Source of the DNA: Delphinapterus leucas
Taxonomy: Eukaryota > Chordata > Mammalia > Artiodactyla > Monodontidae
Assembly: GCF_002288925.2 (NCBI RefSeq)
Contig: NW_022098021.1
Span: 30,169,081 to 30,233,080, forward strand
Direction: 5' to 3'
Length of the DNA stretch: 64,000 bases
Notes under the pieces: model-generated
What the model was told of the DNA's origin: nothing
What the model saw: the letters and a program-made list of their open reading frames with translations, nothing else
The model's database searches: none
Shown here: piece after piece, positions 59,641-64,000 of the stretch
How the letters are laid out: each line of letters begins with the position of its first letter
How positions within the stretch are numbered: the first letter of the stretch is position 1
Made by a program: the position numbers and the translations under genes

Positions 59641-61125
59641 TGGTTTGCCCCTGAAAGGAGAAGGGAATGAATAATACTGGATCTGAGAAAGAGGCTTTTA
59701 TTTCTGGCTCTGAGGAAAAAGGGGGAAAAAAAGTAAAGATGAAATATTTCATAAACTTATTAGTATTTTTGTTAGACTGTTCTGTAGAACCTTCCTACTG
59801 TGATTAGGTATTACAAGAAAAATATTATTATCTGAATAAATTGAAAAATGCTAGATTAATGAATGGTATATTTTTCCTTAAGACAGAAAAACTCAAAGCC
59901 TCCAGCCTATCCATTATTAATCTCCTAATTAGACATCCTTTTTGCAATATTTTCCAAAATTGGCAGACCAGAGAATGCTGTTTTCATGAAGTACCTCATA
60001 TGATTGTAATTTCCAGAGTTTCTAATGTGAGATAAGTGATTTATATGCTATAGTCTTGAATATTGTCCTCCATCCCCAGAGTCTGTCAGTCACTTATATT
60101 ATGCAGCATAAGCACTATGTATCTAGGTAATTAGCAAGAAAATATGGGCCCCTGATAAAATATACAAACCATGGTTTCTGCAGCTGAATTGCTTACTCCA
60201 ATAGCAAGAGATATTTCCCAAACAAAATAGGACAAACAAGTTTGAGAATTAAATCCTGAATTACATGATATATATAATAATTCACATAATTATTCAAAGA
60301 AAATTAATAATGAGGCTTAGCACTCACGACAAAGTTGTCATATATCTGTCCGCGGGGTATTATACAGAGAATGGAGATCTGATCTTCCCAAATTCAGCCA
60401 TTGAATGATTATAAAGAAACTTTCCACTTTCTGAAGCTCTGGGGTATAAATAATTATAAATCTATGAAGTCATATGGAAAAGACTAAACATAAAAAATCA
60501 TACTTGGGATAATACTCTACTAGTACAGTTAAGAATATTAAGAGAAAATTACTAATATATGTTGAAAGTGCATTATACAATAAACTGAAAATATAGAGAG
60601 AATAATGCAGAGATTAAGGAAAAATTCAAAGCCAGGAGAAGAACACTGAAAGCATGTGTTTGGAAGGAAATAGAAATAGTCAATATTACTAGAATAGAAG
60701 GAATCAATATAGGTAATGTGGTTGGAAAATTAAGTGGGAATCTGCCTAGAATCCATGCTAAACAGACAAGGAAGGATTTGGAGTAAATGACTGACATGTT
60801 TATAATTATGAATTAGATATGTTGAATACAAAAGCCATTCTTTTACTCTGTTTAATAATATTCATTTTTCCAGGTTTCATTTTAATATCAGGCATATTTT
60901 AAAACTTTTAAATCAACTATATAAATACTAAAAAATAATTCTTCATATATTTTTAAAAAGAACTTGCCCACCCAGAATACATATATTGAAAACAACATGA
61001 AATAAATCAACCATCTTATTCAACAACCAAAATAAGTTTTTCATTTCCTGAAAACTAAGCCTACCATTTCATTTCATTTAACTAAAAATCCTTATAGGTA
61101 AGATCATTAAAACTATGTTATATCA
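59641..61125. other. Unassigned AT-rich sequence
   Basis: About 1.5 kb with no gene or repeat recognised. Confidence 0.5.
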
Positions 61126-61129
61126 AACG

Positions 61130-61640
61130 TGTGTTTCAATTATTTATTGCACCATAACAAGTCACTCCAAAACTTAATTGTTTGAAACAACATCAATTTG
61201 CTATTTCTTGCAATTCTGAGTTGACTGGGCTCTGATGGATGGCTCTTCTGCTCCATGAGGTATCAACTGAAATCACTCACTTGCACTAAGCAGGTGGTCA
61301 AACTGGGTTAATGATCCAAACTGCCTCACACTCATGTCTGGTCCTTAGTGTTCTTGCACAAGGCCTCTCCACATGGCAGTTTGGGGCTTTCTTACAGCAC
61401 AATGGTCTCAGGGTAGTCGTTCTTCTTACAAGAGACCTCCCTTCCCCAGAAAGCACATTAAGGCAAGCTTCCATGCATCTTAAAGTTTAGGCACATACAG
61501 AATTAAAACCAAAGTTTTTGCCACAGGTTTTGGTCAATGTCAGGCCAGCTCATATTTGAAGTTAAAGACTCCGCATTTTGATTGGAGAAGGGAGGGATTA
61601 ACATTGGGCATCTCTGATCACTATTTACTACAATAAGTAT
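61130..61640 (+). mobile_element. Ancient MaLR/MLT-like LTR
   Basis: 'attgcaccataacaagtcactccaaaacttaattgtttgaaacaacatc' and 'gctcttctgctccatgaggtatcaactgaaatcactc' match an old LTR family, with 'ttttggtcaatgtcaggccagctcatatttgaa' to the right. Diverged, ends soft. Confidence 0.6.
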
Positions 61641-62080
61641 ATATTATAATAGGCATAGTTTATTTTTCAGTAAAATTAAGGATCCTCCATTTCCATAGCT
61701 AGATATTAGAAGTATTAGAAGGCTCTATTTGACGACCACCACTAGACCAGGTAAGTTGAAATAGTCACTGGTAAGATCATAGAACTAGAGTTTGAATATA
61801 GGATTAAACTCATCCCGGACAATCATAAGTTCCACCCATATCCCACATTGATTAGTCTTTACTTTTAATATGAAGCTATTCCTATTGGATGGTCCATGAA
61901 TTTATAATTTTGTTCAAATAATTTTGAAAAACGATAAAAGGTACTTCTATTATCCTCTTAAAGACTTGGCAATGTTATATTAAAAACTGTAAATAACTTT
62001 CTGATGGAATCTCAGTCTTACGGTCAAAATGCAAGTTGAATGTAAGGCTGAGTTTCCATCAGAAAGAATTTCTATAAGTG
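61641..62080. other. Unassigned sequence
   Basis: Nothing recognised. Confidence 0.5.
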
Positions 62081-62084
62081 GGGT

Positions 62085-62365
62085 TGTTTTTTAATTGAAG
62101 TATATTTGATTTACAATGTTATATTAGTTTCAGGTATGCAATGTAGTGATTTGATATTTTGAGAGATTATATTTCATTTAAGTCATTATAAAATATTAGT
62201 TATATTCCCTGTGCTGTACCTTACATCCTTGTATCTTATTTATTTCATACCTAGTAGTTTGTATCTCTTAATCCCCTTCTCCTATCTTGCCATCCCCCAC
62301 CCCTCTCCCCTCTGCTCACCACTAGTTTGTTTTCTGTATCCATGAGTCTATTTCTCTTTTGTTAA
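62085..62365 (-). mobile_element. Short LINE-1 3' UTR fragment (older type)
   Basis: Antisense: 'ttaattgaagtatatttgatttacaatgttatattagtttcagg' through 'ccctgtgctgtacctta' to 'tttctgtatccatgagtctatttct'. This is the complement of the older L1 3' UTR seen at 39190-39530 and 51990-52284. 5'-truncated. Confidence 0.82.
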
Positions 62366-62735
62366 ATAGAAATGGAGTTCTTAACCCGCCTGCATTTCAG
62401 GGAGTCAGTGAACTTTTGAAAATTTTGCACATATATATTTTTCTGTGCAGTTGATTCATTAGCTCTCTTTTCAATTTTGGTCCCCCTAAATTTTACATAT
62501 CTCATTTTCTAAAGTCAGAAGAGCTATATTTGAACCATAACTTGATCAATCTTAACTAAATATCTCATTTGTCAAATAAAAATAATACTACCTTGAAAAC
62601 AATTGTATGAATATCAATTATCACTTGTGAAATAATTATTAAAATTTAGTTATTTTTAGAAACCTTTGGTTTTTAAATTATGATTTTCTCACATGGGATC
62701 TGAATAACAAAAACCATTAAGTAACCCTTTGTCAT
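62366..62735. other. Unassigned sequence
   Basis: Nothing recognised. Confidence 0.5.
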
Positions 62736-62739
62736 GTTC

Positions 62740-62895
62740 AGATAAATCTCTTTAGTGCTTTAAAATTATTGTCTTATTTTGTTCTCACAGCAACACTATG
62801 AAAAAGATTTTATTAGGATTCCCAATTTACTGATAAAATTTGGAGGATAAAAATTTTACTTACTGCTACATAGTCATCTAATACAGTAGACTGTC
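62740..62895 (+). mobile_element. MIR SINE fragment
   Basis: 'gttctcacagcaacactatgaaaaagatttta' then 'cccaatttactgataaaatttggagg' follow the MIR core order. Diverged. Confidence 0.65.
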
Positions 62896-62934
62896 TTATT
62901 ATTTCATTAATATTTAAGCCCTCTCTCTTTAGAA

Positions 62935-63275
62935 GAACTATATATTTCCTTCCTAAATTCAGATATGACCATGATACTTGGCTTATCTAATACAATGTAA
63001 GTACAAGTACCTGTCATTTCTGGGCATAAGCTTTCAGAACCAGTATAAAGTTCACCATGTTCTCTTTTGCCTACTTCTGTGATCTTGGTGGGTGAGCCAA
63101 GCAGAGGCCTTCATAAATGAAGCAGATGTGGAGAAGAGTACCCTTGCAAACCCTTGAAGATGAAAGAGCTGTGAATGAAAAATTAAATTTAGTTATCTTA
63201 CATCAAGAAAAAAATTGGCATGTGTTTGTTATCACAGCCAAACTTACCGTATCCTGACTGCTTACACAGCCAGTG
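62935..63275 (+). repeat. Ancient LTR-like repeat end
   Basis: 'ttcaccatgttctcttttgcctacttctgtgatcttgg' and 'tttgttatcacagccaaacttaccgtatcctgac' match an old LTR that ends 'gcataacctagcctatcctgac'. Family from memory. Confidence 0.5.
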
Positions 63276-63850
63276 AGGTGAGAAGCTAAGATCAGGACCA
63301 AGCCAATCTGGCTTCCAAGGCTGAACTTTGAACTACTCTGCAATATTGCCTTTCTTGATTTTACAAATGACCTTTTTTTCTTTTCTTAATTTATTTTTCA
63401 ATTCTTTGCATTAACCCTTTAACTTTTCTGAGGAATATTACACTGTTTTCTTAAGGAGACAGCATCTGCTTTGGTGCTAGTTTTCAGAGAACAATAGCTG
63501 GAAATAAGCATGAGAAACTGCCATAAAAGGCAATTTGAAGTTTGGGATATCCTCCAACACCAGAATGGGAAATCTATCAGAAGTGCTAAAAATATTCATG
63601 CAAAGTTAATTGAGGGAAATAAAAAAAGAAATGTGGAACATAGGCTGTCCATTGAACCTCTACTCTTAAATTGAGGTTGCCTTATTAAAATAATTAAAAC
63701 TTAGAAAACCTTTAGTACATAAAAATTTCTGTGAAGGTTTTGTAAAAGTACTTATAAAAATTTATTTTCTACTTGTACTCTGCCAAATTACTGAAAGAAA
63801 CTGAAAAGATCAAGATCCTTTTTCTGAACTAAAGTGGCTAAAAATTGCTT
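63276..63850. other. Unassigned sequence
   Basis: Nothing recognised. Confidence 0.5.
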
Positions 63851-63890
63851 TGATGATGAGGATGATGATGATGGTGATGAAGATGAAGAT
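63851..63890. repeat. Imperfect (GAT)n repeat
   Basis: A GATGAG/GATGAT/GGTGAT/GAAGAT run. Any acidic reading frame is a simple-repeat artefact. Confidence 0.85.
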
Positions 63891-63894
63891 AGGA

Positions 63895-64000
63895 GATAAT
63901 ATTTATCAAGGTCTTAGTGTGTGGCAGGTGATCTGCTAAGTGATTTTCCTTTAGCAACCTTATCTGATGGGTGTGATTACAACCTCCATCATATAGAGGG
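63895..64000 (+). mobile_element. MIR SINE, cut by window edge
   Basis: 'atatttatcaaggtcttagtgtgtggcaggtgatctgctaagtgattttcctttagcaacc' matches 'tttattgagcgcttactatgtgccaggcac...ctaagcgctttac'. Continues past the edge. Confidence 0.7.

Noticed and set aside
63841..63895. Acidic repeat (GAT/GAA) as a coding exon
   Set aside because: It is a trinucleotide repeat with no open flanking frame or splice-site support.

Overview
The window reads as nuclear DNA of a cetartiodactyl mammal, most likely a cetacean. The main evidence is a set of CHR-type tRNA-derived SINEs with the 'cttccctggtg..tgcagtggttgaga' head. Several are the short form that stops at 'gtgagaggcc' and goes straight into an A-tail, which I associate with whales and dolphins. 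The species call is from memory of repeat families, not from a search. The sequence is AT-rich and full of repeats, and I recognise no host protein-coding exon, rRNA, tRNA gene or CRISPR array. All the long reading frames lie in LINE-1 remnants, LTR-like repeats, simple repeats or unassigned non-coding DNA.

Layout. 1-6.6 kb: the 3' end of an L1 running in from the left edge, a solo MLT1-type LTR with perfect target-site duplications (TSDs), a second 5'-truncated L1, a short CHR SINE and an L2-like remnant. 6.6-11.4 kb: mostly unassigned sequence with a MIR and a tiny L1 tail. 11.39-18.89 kb: a full-length minus-strand L1 carrying a nested SINE. 18.9-27 kb: unassigned DNA with a hAT-like element, L2, MIR, old L1 pieces, a minus-strand SINE and a GT/GA microsatellite. 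27.1-32 kb: a solo MST/MLT1-type LTR, then about 4 kb of old sequence that partly looks LTR-derived. 32-36.8 kb: two minus-strand SINEs and a GAAA/GGAA repeat holding a 10-N assembly gap. 37.4-52.3 kb: a stack of nested elements. An ancient L1M carries an inserted L1 3' end and a long-form SINE. Beside it is an older L1 that has lost its reverse transcriptase region, and inside that L1's ORF1 sits a full-length younger plus-strand L1 (41789-49126) flanked by an 18-bp TSD. 52.3-64 kb: unassigned sequence, MLT1-like LTRs, a SINE, an ancient minus-strand L1, L2-like and MIR remnants.

How the parts relate. The elements record successive insertions: L2/MIR and ancient L1M first, then MaLR LTRs, older L1s, young L1s and CHR SINEs. 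Both full-length L1s are disabled by early stops and frameshifts, so they cannot make the proteins for their own retrotransposition. They may still act through their 5' UTR promoters, as recombination substrates or as phylogenetic markers. I did not find a new biological system here. The most notable structures are the nested L1 stack, the pair of 7-kb inverted L1s, a YY1-like motif at L1 5' ends, and a 39-bp purine-pyrimidine alternating tract.
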